This document shows positions 1 to 7,739 of a stretch of DNA of 37,522 bases, one piece after another (the stretch's first letter is position 1; each line of letters begins with the position of its first letter). A model generated the notes under the pieces. It was given only the letters and a program-made list of their open reading frames with translations, had not been told where the DNA came from and did not search any database. The DNA lies in NCBI RefSeq assembly GCF_000344135.1, contig NZ_BAOP01000023.1:1-37522 (forward strand). The letters are read 5' to 3'. The DNA is from Gordonia malaquae NBRC 108250. Lineage in GTDB: Bacteria > Actinomycetota > Actinomycetes > Mycobacteriales > Mycobacteriaceae. A program made the translations under genes and the position numbers.

Positions 1-460
1 ACAGCTGCGCGACCAGGAACGCCATTGCCCCCGTCAGCGCGATCGAGGCGTAGTCGGCCACCGTCTCACCGACGACGGGCGACAGCAGAGCCTCGACGGC
101 CCCGCGGACCGCCAAGAAGGCCACCCCGTAGCCCAGCGCGATGGCCAGCAGCGTGCCAATCGCGCAGGTGCGCAGGAAGGTGCCGCGCACCGCGTTCGCA
201 GCCGCGGCCACCGACCGCGGGCCGGTGCTCCGGCCCGCCGCCGTCGGCACGCCGATGACGCCGCGCCGCCAGAGCTGGCCGACGAAGAACGCCGATGCGG
301 CGGCCCCGACGATGCTCGCCGCCTCGGCCAGCGGTCCCTGCGCCAAGGTCCACAGCAGCATTCCCACGCCGCCGAACATGAGCAGGGTCGCGACGATTCT
401 GATGATCTCGCCAGCACCGGTTTGAATGTTCACCGAGATCGGTTGCTGCGGCCCGGTCAT
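1..460 (-). CDS. ICE membrane protein, truncated by window edge
   Basis: The gene starts at ATG 460 (peptide MTGPQQPISVNIQTGAG) and stays open to the first base, so its C-terminus lies outside the window. The visible 153 residues show about four hydrophobic segments, near 19-40, 44-63, 98-120 and 138-153, with an arginine-rich loop between the second and third. No family is recognised. The start overlaps the stop of the upstream gene by four bases (ATGA), so it belongs to a tightly coupled four-gene minus-strand set of small membrane proteins. The set lies opposite the coupling-protein operon of a conjugative element. A role in the mating-pore or transfer apparatus is inferred from context only. 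Confidence 0.75.
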   Translation of the reverse strand, partial: MTGPQQPISVNIQTGAGEIIRIVATLLMFGGVGMLLWTLAQGPLAEAASIVGAAASAFFVGQLWRRGVIGVPTAAGRSTGPRSVAAAANAVRGTFLRTCAIGTLLAIALGYGVAFLAVRGAVEALLSPVVGETVADYASIALTGAMAFLVAQL

Positions 461-744
461 TTCTTCTCCTCAATGCCGTTGTCGTTCTTGCGGTCTGCGA
501 GTCCGGGCACCACGATCGCCACGATGCCGACCACCGCCACCGCGTCCCCGGCCCACCGCCACGGGCCGCCGTAGACGATCCCGAGCACGACGACCGCGAT
601 CCCGGCCAGCACCGCCAGCACGATCAGCGCCGCGATCCAGCGGCTCGGGCTCTGATCGGTCTCCATCACGTCCTCCTGGTCCTCGACCGGCGTGGTCAGC
701 GGCAGCGGGGCCTCCAGACCGAGCAGCTCGGCGAGCGCGGTCAC
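457..744 (-). CDS. Small two-TM membrane protein
   Basis: This 95-residue protein starts at GTG 744, which overlaps the upstream stop (GTGA), and its stop overlaps the next ATG. After a short acidic N-terminus (PVEDQEDVMETDQ) there are two hydrophobic helices, about residues 36-57 and 63-82, separated by GGPWRW. The tail is lysine- and glutamate-rich (RKNDNGIEEKK). No family is recognised. The four-base overlaps on both sides imply translational coupling with its neighbours. It is probably a small component of the element's transfer machinery, but that is inference. Confidence 0.75.
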   Translation of the reverse strand: MTALAELLGLEAPLPLTTPVEDQEDVMETDQSPSRWIAALIVLAVLAGIAVVVLGIVYGGPWRWAGDAVAVVGIVAIVVPGLADRKNDNGIEEKK

Positions 745-1580
745 CGCTCGTCCTCGTCCTCGGCGGCGGCGCCGCTCTCGTCCGGCTCGGCCTCGTCGAC
801 CGGCGGCTCCGTGGCCACCGCGCCGTAGATCGCGTCGAGGTCGGCCTTGCGCTGCTGCTCGGCCTCCCACTTCTCGTAGGCGCTCTCCGGCTCCGGGGTC
901 TCGGTCTCGTCGGGCTGCGGCAGGCCGTGGTCCTTCCACGGGTCGAGGTCGACCTTCTCGTCCTCGCGCACCTCGCGGAAGCTGCCGTCGCTGTTCTTGA
1001 TCGGCGCGCCGACGGCCTTGGCTGGCACGCCCCGCCAGCCCCACAGCGCGATCAGCGCGGCCACGGTCAGGCAGGCCACCGCCAGCTGCCAGGCGACCAG
1101 CGCCCACAGCGGGCCCGTCTCGACCAGGCTCAGCGGGAAGCGGCGGTCCAGGTTAGGCACCGGCCGGAAGCCCACGCCGCGCACGGCCAGGACCAGCGCG
1201 GCCAGGACTGCGGTACCGACCCACGGCCAGGCCCACAGCCGGCCGATCGACGGACTGCGTCGCCAGAGCACCTTGTAGAAGCCGTGCCCGGCCAGCAGGC
1301 CGGGACCGAGGAAGATGGCCACGACCACCGCGACCGCCGTCCACCGGGGCCGGTGGTGCCGCGAGCCGTCGCCGTCGTGGGTCAGCCGGTGCCACAGGCC
1401 GGGCGAGATCTCGTCCTGCACCGCGGTCGCGGTGATCCCCGCGCCCGAGCGCTCGCTGCGTCGTGCCGAGCGTTCGAGGATCTCCGAGCGCCGCCGCATG
1501 GTCGCCGACAGGGGGCCGTGGCCGTCGGAGTGCCCGGTCAGCCAGGCCGCGCGTGCGCGCTCCCATCGCTGGACACTCAC
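741..1580 (-). CDS. Three-TM membrane protein with acidic C-terminal tail
   Basis: The chosen start is GTG 1580, because it overlaps the stop of the small upstream gene as GTGA; the frame is open further upstream but without ribosome-binding support. The product is 279 residues. The N-terminal 85 residues are basic and cytoplasmic-looking. Hydrophobic helices follow at about 88-110, 124-140 and 167-190. The C-terminus is long, charged and strongly acidic (…EPDESGAAAEDEDER) and probably cytosolic. No conserved family is recognised. It is the largest member of the minus-strand membrane-protein operon. It could be a scaffold or partner for the coupling ATPase encoded divergently, but nothing in the sequence proves this. 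Confidence 0.7.
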   Translation of the reverse strand: MSVQRWERARAAWLTGHSDGHGPLSATMRRRSEILERSARRSERSGAGITATAVQDEISPGLWHRLTHDGDGSRHHRPRWTAVAVVVAIFLGPGLLAGHGFYKVLWRRSPSIGRLWAWPWVGTAVLAALVLAVRGVGFRPVPNLDRRFPLSLVETGPLWALVAWQLAVACLTVAALIALWGWRGVPAKAVGAPIKNSDGSFREVREDEKVDLDPWKDHGLPQPDETETPEPESAYEKWEAEQQRKADLDAIYGAVATEPPVDEAEPDESGAAAEDEDER

Positions 1581-1738
1581 GGCCGCACCTGCTCGACCGT
1601 CGGTGCCGGTGCCGGCCTGGTGCCGCGGTCTCCGCTGGCGCCCACCGCGTAGCCCGAGCCGAACAGGACGGCCGCTGTCAGCGCCAGCAGCACCCATCGT
1701 CGTGTCCATAGCGGCCGCTTGCCGTTGTCCCTGCTCAT
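1577..1738 (-). CDS. 53-residue single-TM protein, first gene of membrane operon
   Basis: The start is ATG 1738 with a good ribosome-binding site (GAGGAGT seven bases upstream). The 53-residue product has a basic N-terminus (MSRDNGKRPLWTRR), one hydrophobic helix at about residues 15-33 and a short proline-rich tail ending in VEQVRP. The stop overlaps the GTG of the next gene. It could be a short anchored protein or a signal-peptide-like exported peptide; there is no lipobox cysteine. It is the promoter-proximal gene of the four-gene set. Confidence 0.65.
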   Translation of the reverse strand: MSRDNGKRPLWTRRWVLLALTAAVLFGSGYAVGASGDRGTRPAPAPTVEQVRP

Positions 1739-1771
1739 GGCTACTCCTCATGGTGTAATGCTGAAGCCTTA

Positions 1772-1805
1772 TAGATACGAAGATACAGCAATGGTCTCGT
1801 ATCTA
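1772..1805. promoter_or_regulatory. Inverted repeat in divergent promoter region
   Basis: Perfect nine-base arms TAGATACGA (1772-1780) and TCGTATCTA (1797-1805) flank a 16-base spacer. They sit in a short AT-rich gap between the leftward membrane operon and the rightward RHH/coupling-protein operon. A TATAAG-like -10 for the leftward operon overlaps the left arm, and a TACAGT-like -10 for the rightward operon lies just past the right arm. This is a plausible operator for the adjacent ribbon-helix-helix protein; that assignment is inferred. Confidence 0.5.
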
Positions 1806-1837
1806 CAACAATACAGTAGACTGAGGGAGGACACCCC

Positions 1838-2107
1838 ATGAACGACCAGGTGCCGGAGGAGAGAAGGATTGCCGTGACTTTGACGAAGCAGCAGGCAGAG
1901 CGCCTGCGAGTGCTGGGGGCGGAGGTCGACCTGTCGGTCGGACTGCTGTCCCGGGCGCTCGTGGAGCACGGCCTCGACCACGCTGACGACGCGGAGGTGC
2001 GCGAGGCCATCAGCAGAGTGCGCGAGGCGGACCGCGAGCGCCGCCGCCGCACCGGGGCGAGGGTCATGAAGGCCCGCCACCAGCAGCAGAAGAAGGAGAG
2101 CACATGA
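1838..2107 (+). CDS. Ribbon-helix-helix-like small protein
   Basis: This 89-residue protein starts at ATG 1838 behind a strong site (GAGGGAGGA). Residues 9-45 (RRIAVTLTKQQAERLRVLGAE…SRALVEHGL) look like a ribbon-helix-helix fold: a short beta strand followed by two helices. The rest is a highly charged, arginine-rich helix. Its stop overlaps the start of the coupling ATPase by four bases (ATGA). RHH proteins next to conjugation genes usually act as autoregulators or relaxosome accessory proteins. The inverted repeat at 1772-1805 is the obvious candidate site. Confidence 0.7.
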   Translation: MNDQVPEERRIAVTLTKQQAERLRVLGAEVDLSVGLLSRALVEHGLDHADDAEVREAISRVREADRERRRRTGARVMKARHQQQKKEST

Positions 2108-3582
2108 GCACCGGCACCGAGATCACCGACCAGCCCTTCGCGGGACTGCTCGACGTGCCGCCAGCTGCCGACGGAAAACCTGGCGTCATCACCGACGAGG
2201 CCAACTACGGGCGCGCTGACGGCGAAATCGCTTTTACCGCACCACATTTGGCGGTAATCGGAAAAACGGGCTCTGGCAAAAGCCGGACCGTTCTCGCACC
2301 GAACTGCGTCCGCTGGGGTCCCCGCGCGTTGGTGGTGATGTCGTCGAAGGGCGACCTGAGCGAGCTGACGATCCGTCGCCGCGCTCAGCTCGGAACCCAG
2401 TACGTCATGGACCTGAGCGGCGAGATCCGGGACAGCCAGATCAAGGGTGTCGACCTGACACCGGTGCGCATCGACCCGTGCAGCTGGATCGAGACCGACG
2501 ACGAGGCGATGGAGATGGCCTCGTTGTTGATGCAGATCGGCGACGTCGGCGCGGGCGGCGACGGGCAGGGCTCGGGCGACTCCGCGTTCTGGAAGTCGCT
2601 GGCACGACGGCGGCTGGCCTGCCTGCTGCGCGCCGGCGGCTTCTACCGCGACCCGGACACCCAGCAGATGACCTGGGGCGGCGGGATCGTGTGGGCGCTC
2701 GAAGCCGCGGAGAACGTCGGCCCCGACGCGGCCGAGGGCGGCGGCCGCGGCCTCACCCAGGAGGGCCTCGACGACGAGGTCGATGAGGACGAGGATGACC
2801 CGCCGCTCGACATGGCCACGCCGAACTGGAAAACGGCCTACATGCGCGCCCACTCGGTCGGCTCGCGCCACGCCGACTCGCTGCTGGCCGCCCGCGCGAT
2901 GGACGAGCGCCAGCGTGATTCGATCGGCATAAACATGCAGGTGGCGATGGGCGCCTGGGCGATGGAGTCCACCGCGGCACCGGGAGCCAAGGTGTTCAAC
3001 CCGTCGATGCTGGCCTCCGGCGGCACCCTGCACATCGTCGCCGGAATGGACGGCGCGGCGCCCACGGTGGTCTGCACCGTGCTCATCGAGATCGTCAAGT
3101 ACTGGCGCAAGCGCGTCGGCAAGCTCGACCCCGTGATGATGGTCCTCGACGAGTTCGTCAACGGTGCGCAGATCCCCGCGCGCTACACCAACAGGTGGAT
3201 TTCAGAGGGCCGAGGACTCGGCATTCGTCTCTGTCTGGGACTCCAGTCGACAAAGAGCCTCACCCGGCTCTGGGGCCAAGCCGCCGCAGATGAATTCAGG
3301 GCCATCATGCCCGCCGCCCTCATCCTGCCCGGGGCCGGGGAGACACAAATGCTCAAGGACGCGGCCGAGACGACGCCGCCAGAGGAGCGCGTGGTGACCA
3401 GCCTCGACGCGGGCGGGCGCACCTCGCACAGCCGCCAGCTCGTGCAGCCCACCCACGCCGAGCTGCTGCCGCCGCCGCGCTCGCGCACCGACCCGCGGAT
3501 CTCCTACGGCCGGCTGCTGCTGGGCGGCATGGCCGGCGTGCGGGTGCGCCTGGTCGACATCACCGGCACCGACCTCGCCTAG
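2104..3582 (+). CDS. VirD4/TraG-family type IV coupling ATPase
   Basis: The 492-residue protein has a Walker A at residues 53-60 (GKTGSGKS) and a Walker B near 345-350 (VMMVLDEF). The C-terminal pattern GLQSTKSL…PAALILPGAGE is typical of TraG/TraD-type coupling proteins, which link the relaxosome to the transfer channel and power DNA export. It is shorter than classical VirD4 and has no N-terminal membrane helices. If it is membrane-associated, a partner must anchor it, and the small membrane proteins encoded divergently are candidates. An unusually acidic stretch (EVDEDEDDPP) interrupts the all-alpha region around residue 225. It is translationally coupled to the RHH gene and ends at a bidirectional terminator. 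Confidence 0.88.
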   Translation: MSTGTEITDQPFAGLLDVPPAADGKPGVITDEANYGRADGEIAFTAPHLAVIGKTGSGKSRTVLAPNCVRWGPRALVVMSSKGDLSELTIRRRAQLGTQYVMDLSGEIRDSQIKGVDLTPVRIDPCSWIETDDEAMEMASLLMQIGDVGAGGDGQGSGDSAFWKSLARRRLACLLRAGGFYRDPDTQQMTWGGGIVWALEAAENVGPDAAEGGGRGLTQEGLDDEVDEDEDDPPLDMATPNWKTAYMRAHSVGSRHADSLLAARAMDERQRDSIGINMQVAMGAWAMESTAAPGAKVFNPSMLASGGTLHIVAGMDGAAPTVVCTVLIEIVKYWRKRVGKLDPVMMVLDEFVNGAQIPARYTNRWISEGRGLGIRLCLGLQSTKSLTRLWGQAAADEFRAIMPAALILPGAGETQMLKDAAETTPPEERVVTSLDAGGRTSHSRQLVQPTHAELLPPPRSRTDPRISYGRLLLGGMAGVRVRLVDITGTDLA

Positions 3583-3592
3583 CCCACGGACG

Positions 3593-3629
3593 ACAGGACC
3601 CCCGCACCGAGTCGGTGCGGGGGTCCTGT
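3593..3629. terminator. Bidirectional hairpin terminator
   Basis: An 18-base perfect inverted repeat (ACAGGACCCCCGCACCGA at 3593-3610, complement at 3612-3629) lies between the convergent stops at 3582 and 3645. It is followed by a T-rich stretch on the plus strand and an analogous one on the minus strand. It should stop transcription from both sides. Confidence 0.85.
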
Positions 3630-3644
3630 TCTTCGCCTCGTCCG

Positions 3645-4001
3645 TCACATCGCCTGTCCTTGCGACTGGACCCGCTCACGGCCGCGGCCCTGGGCCTTGG
3701 CGCCTGACCGCTCGAACGACCGCTGCGCGTCGACCATCTCCTGCCGGGTGCGCGGCTTCTGTCCCTGGTCCCGCTCGCGGCCGTCGCGGGCCCGCGCCTC
3801 CGCCGCCTCACGGCGACGTGCCTGTGCGGCCTGGCGCTGGCGCTGCGCGGCCTTGTACTCGCTGCTGGCCAGTTCGGACTTGCCGTACTTCTTGGCCACC
3901 TCCTCGGAGCCGCCCTGGTCGAGCAGTCGCCTGATGTCGGCGGTCCGCTGCTCGCGCTCCTCCTGCTGACGGCGCTGCGCCGCGGTGTCGGTCTCGGTCA
4001 T
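3645..4001 (-). CDS. Charged coiled-coil protein, end of mobilisation operon
   Basis: The start is ATG 4001, with GGAAG eight bases upstream; GTG 4010, overlapping the previous stop, is an alternative. The product is about 118 residues and almost entirely charged (MTETDTAAQRRQQEERE…RGRERVQSQGQAM), predicting a long amphipathic helix or coiled coil rich in R, E, Q and A. No family is recognised. It is the last gene of the mobC-relaxase operon and may bind DNA or other relaxosome components; this is inference from charge and position. Confidence 0.65.
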   Translation of the reverse strand: MTETDTAAQRRQQEEREQRTADIRRLLDQGGSEEVAKKYGKSELASSEYKAAQRQRQAAQARRREAAEARARDGRERDQGQKPRTRQEMVDAQRSFERSGAKAQGRGRERVQSQGQAM

Positions 4002-4006
4002 GCCGG

Positions 4007-4294
4007 TCACTTCCAATCCTTCTCGTCGAGCCGCACCCCTGTGCGCAGGAAGTGCGCTGTCGCCCGCCACTTGCGGGCTCTGTGCCGCAGCGCCGCTGCC
4101 CGTCTGCGGTAGCCGTCTGCGACGTCCAGGCTCCGCATGTGCATGAGCGTCCCGCCGCCGTAGAGCCGCGGTCCGTCCTCGTAGCGCTCGTCGGCCTGTT
4201 GTTCCAGCAGCGTCGCCTCGGCGTCGAGGTCGGCGGCCTCGGCCACGCAGTCCCTCGCCGTCTGCTCGTCCTTCGCAGTCGGTGCTGTGGTCAC
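4007..4294 (-). CDS. Small helical protein downstream of relaxase
   Basis: The 95-residue product starts at GTG 4294, which overlaps the relaxase stop (GTGA). The first 35 residues are acidic and helical (KDEQTARDCVAEAADLDAEATLLEQQ); the rest is basic (GYRRRAAALRHRARKWRATAHFL). No known domain is recognised. Translational coupling to the relaxase suggests a mobilisation accessory role. Confidence 0.65.
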   Translation of the reverse strand: MTTAPTAKDEQTARDCVAEAADLDAEATLLEQQADERYEDGPRLYGGGTLMHMRSLDVADGYRRRAAALRHRARKWRATAHFLRTGVRLDEKDWK

Positions 4295-6516
4295 TGTCCG
4301 AATCCCTTCTCCTGACTCTTAGTACTGGTGCGATTCAGGCTGGCCGCCTCGTCCGCACGCCTCATCGCCTTGCGACCGTCGCGGCGGAGCTGGCCGACCG
4401 TGACGTCGGCACCCTGCCCGGGGCCGTGAGCGACGTCGGTCTGCAGCTGGTCCCAGGCGGTGGTGTACGCCTGCTTCCCGTCGCTGCCCGTTACCGCGCG
4501 AACCGCGCCCTTCTCGCCGTACTCGACCTGCGGCACCCAGTAACTCTCCAGTGCATCGCGGGCCTTCACGGAGTACTCGTCGAGCACCCGCTGCGCCGCT
4601 TGCTCGGGCGTCAGCCCGGAGGCTTCGCGCAGCTGCTCGGCCACTCCGGCTTCCTGCTCGGCAACGGCCTCGGCACGCTCCTGGAGCTGATCGCCCGCAT
4701 GGGCGAACCGACTGGACACATGCCCGAGCAGCCGCTTGCCTTGGTCGAGATCCTTCAAGGGGTGCTTCTCGTACTTCTCCCGCTCGCTCTGCGCCGCGGC
4801 GGCCGGATCGTCAGCCCTGCCCGACGCGACGGCCTCGGAGGCCTTCGACTGCACGATGGCCTCGGTCATCGCGCTCAGCAGCTCGGCCTCCTGCTGCGCA
4901 GCGGCGGCGTCGGCGGCCCGCTTGGTCTCCCGGGCCTCGGTCTTGGCAGCGGTGATGATCCCTTGAGCCTTCTCCTCGGCGTTGGTGATCGTCTTTTCGG
5001 CCTGAGCCCGTCCTGCGGCCTCACCGGCAGCGAATCCTTCAGCACGGGCGTCCCTGTCCAGGCGCGGCCTCTCGGTCGCTTTCCAGGCTGACGCGCGAGC
5101 GGCGACGGCCTCATCGACCTCGTCCTCGATCCGACGCTCACGATCATCGAGTTCGATCTTCCATGCGTTGAGCTCCTTGCGGACATCCTGGAACCGTTCG
5201 TCGAGTTCCTTCCGGCGCTTCGCGACGGTCTCGTCCACATCCATCACCAGCGGCCCGGACGGTGTGTCCACGGTCGCGGTGATCTGACCGTGCAGGTTCT
5301 CGTCGAGGGTCACGCCCTCGACCGGCTCGGCCGACACCGTGGCCTGGGCGGCCAGCCCCTCATAGGTGCCGCCAGTGGAGCGCACCTGCGCCGCGTACGC
5401 CTCCAGCGCCTGGTCGTCCTCCCACGGCGGCTTGCCGTCGGCGGTCAGATAGACCGGCTTGGGCCGGTCGGCCGCCGTCGAGTTGGTCGGCACTACCAGC
5501 ACCCGCTCGGGGACCACGAGAGTCTCGCCGCGCTCTATGGCCGCAGCGTTGCGCTCGCACTGCTCGACGACCGATGCGTACTTGAACTCGTCGCCGACAC
5601 CGCTGCGGCCGCCGGCGCGGGCGGGTCGCGAGGCGACCCCGCTGTCGGCGTCGATCCACTTGTAGCTCACGCCGTCGCCGTTGCCGCCGCGGCGCAGCGT
5701 GTGGACGCCGTCGGCGGCCAGTCGCGCCTCGTAGTCGCCCCAGTCGGTGGCTTGGGCCCGGGCAATGCGCAGTCGCATGCGCAGCTCGTCGTAGGCGTTC
5801 GTCTTGCCCTCGGCGGCCCTGGCCAGCGCCTTGCGATCGCCGGCGCCCAGGCTTCCGAAATTGCCGTTCCCATCGTTCCCGAAGCCTCGACACGCTTCCA
5901 TGTAGGCCTCGTTGTCGAAGCCGAAGCGCTCCATCACCAGCGGGTCGGTCACCTGGTACCGGATGCGAGCGAGGTTCTTCATGTCGCTGGAGACCGCGCG
6001 CCCGGCGGGGTAGTGGACCGTCTTCGCGTTGCCGTTCTTGTCGGTCCACTCCAGGGTCACCGCTTCCTCGGCGACGTTGGCGATCTGGCAGTGGCTGTGG
6101 ATCTTGCCCTTGACCCAGACCCGCTCGCCGGTCTGCGCGCTCTCCTCCCAGCGCCCGTTATCGGCTTGGGTCGTGATCTTGATCTGCCGACCGGGGAACG
6201 CCTTCGCCGAGGCCTCCTTGGCGAACTCGTGCGCCAGCCAGACCTGGTAAGGGTCGTCTGGGTCCAGCTCCTGGTGGGAATGGCTGAAGATCAGGTGATA
6301 GGTCTCCAGCTCTAGCTTCGTCTTGCCGTAGTCGGCACGGGTCCGGCCCACGTCGGCCAGGTACGTCTCGGGGCGGCAGTCGCCGATCGTCGAGCAGTAC
6401 TCGACCCGCTGGCTCGGACCCGCCGGGTTGGCCTGGTCGTGCGCCGGCGTGCCCGCGCTGAGGTAGTCGTCCAGACCCCAGGCGCTGTCGACCGAGCTAA
6501 GCATCGTGGCGACCAT
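4291..6516 (-). CDS. MOBP-like relaxase with long coiled-coil tail
   Basis: The 741-residue protein has an N-terminal relaxase domain. A tyrosine near the N-terminus (Y18, DDYLSAG) is a candidate nucleophile, followed by YHLIFSHSHQEL (73-84) and a histidine motif KIHSHCQIANV (138-148). These resemble MOBP motifs in which a histidine cluster binds metal and tyrosine nicks oriT. Two oddities are visible: the usual H-x-D before the H-x-H pair reads Q-A-D (117-119), and about 20 residues are inserted between them. Residues from about 440 to 600 are an E/R/A-rich coiled coil. The start overlaps the MobC-like stop by one base (TGATG) and the stop overlaps the next GTG, so the operon is tightly coupled. 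The class is assigned by eye; a MOBQ or novel family remains possible. Confidence 0.78.
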   Translation of the reverse strand: MVATMLSSVDSAWGLDDYLSAGTPAHDQANPAGPSQRVEYCSTIGDCRPETYLADVGRTRADYGKTKLELETYHLIFSHSHQELDPDDPYQVWLAHEFAKEASAKAFPGRQIKITTQADNGRWEESAQTGERVWVKGKIHSHCQIANVAEEAVTLEWTDKNGNAKTVHYPAGRAVSSDMKNLARIRYQVTDPLVMERFGFDNEAYMEACRGFGNDGNGNFGSLGAGDRKALARAAEGKTNAYDELRMRLRIARAQATDWGDYEARLAADGVHTLRRGGNGDGVSYKWIDADSGVASRPARAGGRSGVGDEFKYASVVEQCERNAAAIERGETLVVPERVLVVPTNSTAADRPKPVYLTADGKPPWEDDQALEAYAAQVRSTGGTYEGLAAQATVSAEPVEGVTLDENLHGQITATVDTPSGPLVMDVDETVAKRRKELDERFQDVRKELNAWKIELDDRERRIEDEVDEAVAARASAWKATERPRLDRDARAEGFAAGEAAGRAQAEKTITNAEEKAQGIITAAKTEARETKRAADAAAAQQEAELLSAMTEAIVQSKASEAVASGRADDPAAAAQSEREKYEKHPLKDLDQGKRLLGHVSSRFAHAGDQLQERAEAVAEQEAGVAEQLREASGLTPEQAAQRVLDEYSVKARDALESYWVPQVEYGEKGAVRAVTGSDGKQAYTTAWDQLQTDVAHGPGQGADVTVGQLRRDGRKAMRRADEAASLNRTSTKSQEKGFGQ

Positions 6517-7226
6517 CAGTCACCACCCTCGAATCTGGCCAGCACGGTCTCGTGCAGCCGCTCCGTGGCCGCCCTGTTCTCGTCGAGCGCGCGCCGCGTC
6601 GCCGCCAGCTCGTCGGTGATGCTGACCGGCAGTTCCTTGTATCGGTTGCAGAACGCGGTCAGCTGGTTCAGGTTGTTGCCCTGCCGGCTCAGCTCGGCGT
6701 CGTGCGCACCGATCGCGCTGGCCAGCTCGCGCAGCTCCTCCTTGAGGCGCTTTCGCAGCTCCCGGCGCACCGCCGTCTCCAGCCCGGCGACCTTGCGGCC
6801 GACGTAGCTCCTCAGCGCCGCCTCGACCACCGCGGTCGTCGACCGGCCCTCGTCACCCGCGCGCCTGGCCACCAGCTCCAGCAGGCCGGCCTCGATGCGC
6901 GCGGTGAGCATCTTGGTCCCGACCCGCCGCGAGTGATCGCGCGCCCGCCGCGGCTTGGCCTCGCGGGCGTCGAAGCGGGCGTCGATCCGCGCCGCTTCTC
7001 GGCACCAGCTCGCCGCGCGCTTCTCGCTGACGCCGATCGCCGCAGCGATCGCCGCGTACGTCTCGCCGTCGGCTCGACGCGCGAGCGCGTCGGCCACCGA
7101 CGCCTGCTCCGGCTCCGGGCCCCGGGGGCCCTTCACCGCATCGGCGACTTCGGCCGCGAGCAGCTCAAGATCGACGGCTGCCGCCGCCCGATCTTGCCTG
7201 CTCACCGCCTTCGTCATGAGGACCAC
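6516..7226 (-). CDS. MobC-like relaxosome accessory protein (HTH + RHH)
   Basis: The 236-residue protein starts at GTG 7226 or, equally likely, ATG 7217. It has an N-terminal HTH-like segment (ETYAAIAAAIGVSEKRAASWCREA), then an RHH-like segment (KMLTARIEAGLLELVARRAGDEGRS…), then a MobC signature near residues 180-195 (QGNNLNQLTAFCNRYKEL). MobC-type proteins bind oriT and help melt the nic region for the relaxase. Its position directly upstream of the relaxase and directly downstream of the inverted repeats at 7239-7376 fits that role. The extra N-terminal HTH is unusual for MobC and may add a regulatory function. Confidence 0.8.
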   Translation of the reverse strand: MVLMTKAVSRQDRAAAAVDLELLAAEVADAVKGPRGPEPEQASVADALARRADGETYAAIAAAIGVSEKRAASWCREAARIDARFDAREAKPRRARDHSRRVGTKMLTARIEAGLLELVARRAGDEGRSTTAVVEAALRSYVGRKVAGLETAVRRELRKRLKEELRELASAIGAHDAELSRQGNNLNQLTAFCNRYKELPVSITDELAATRRALDENRAATERLHETVLARFEGGD

Positions 7227-7238
7227 TGTACCCTACTG

Positions 7239-7376
7239 CAGGCGCTTGCGCGCCTGAGTCGTGGTCCTCGGCGAGCTTCCACGCCGTAATACATCGTCGG
7301 CTTCGCCGACTCTGTATTCCGCCCTCACTCCGTTCGGGTGCGCGTGGGCTCGCCAGGGGCCGCTGCGCGCCCCTGG
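7239..7376. other. Candidate origin of transfer (cluster of inverted repeats)
   Basis: Three strong dyads lie immediately upstream of the mobC-relaxase operon. They are CAGGCGC/GCGCCTG at 7239-7256, a composite stem AATACA…TGTATT with inner GTCGGC/GCCGAC at 7288-7318, and CCAGGGGC/GCCCCTGG at 7353-7376. No coding frame is credible here. An inverted repeat a few bases from a nic site, next to mobC, is the usual layout of MOBP oriT regions. The nic site itself cannot be identified by eye. Confidence 0.55.
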
Positions 7377-7498
7377 ACCCCAGGCCTTTCCGGGCTCGCG
7401 CCCGATTCCAGAACGGGTGCCTGCCCGGGTGCTGGCCTGTTCGGCGCACCCCGTTGGCAGTACCGCAGAGCCGAAACGAGCCCCGTCAGCTGGGCTGA

Positions 7499-7682
7499 GC
7501 GCAATTGATCTGCGTTCCTGCGACAGATGATGTGCGCTTCAGAGCCAGATCATCTGCGCCTGGAGCGCAAATGATGTGGCCCACCACGCCCGATCGGCAG
7601 AACATCTGCCGCAAACCGACAACTGATCTGCTGCACGGGCGCACATCATCTGCGCCTGGGAGACAGTTCATGTGCGCCCCAG
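7499..7682. repeat. Eight-copy 22-bp iteron-like array
   Basis: Eight degenerate 22-base units start at 7499, 7521, 7543, 7565, 7595, 7617, 7639 and 7661, with one 8-base insertion between units 4 and 5. The shared core is CAGATSATCTGCGCC. Positions C4, A5, A10, T11, T13 and G14 of the unit are the same in all eight. The spacing equals two helical turns, so sites would lie on one face of the DNA, as in iterons, partition sites or operator arrays. The array is non-coding and lies between the replication operon terminator and the candidate oriT. Confidence 0.85.
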
Positions 7683-7689
7683 ACGCAGA

Positions 7690-7723
7690 AGGACCCCGGC
7701 ACCTCCTGCGGTGCCGGGGTCCT
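7690..7723 (-). terminator. Hairpin terminator of replication operon
   Basis: A 14-base perfect stem (AGGACCCCGGCACC with its complement, six-base loop) lies 17 bases past the stop of the DUF2637 gene. On the minus strand it is followed by TTCTGCGTCT, a weak T-tract. It separates the replication operon from the repeat array and oriT region. Confidence 0.75.
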
Positions 7724-7739
7724 ACCGTCGCTCCTGCCG

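Noticed and set aside
7499..7682. CRISPR array interpretation of the 22-bp repeats
   Set aside because: Units are contiguous and degenerate with no unique spacers, and no cas genes are present.
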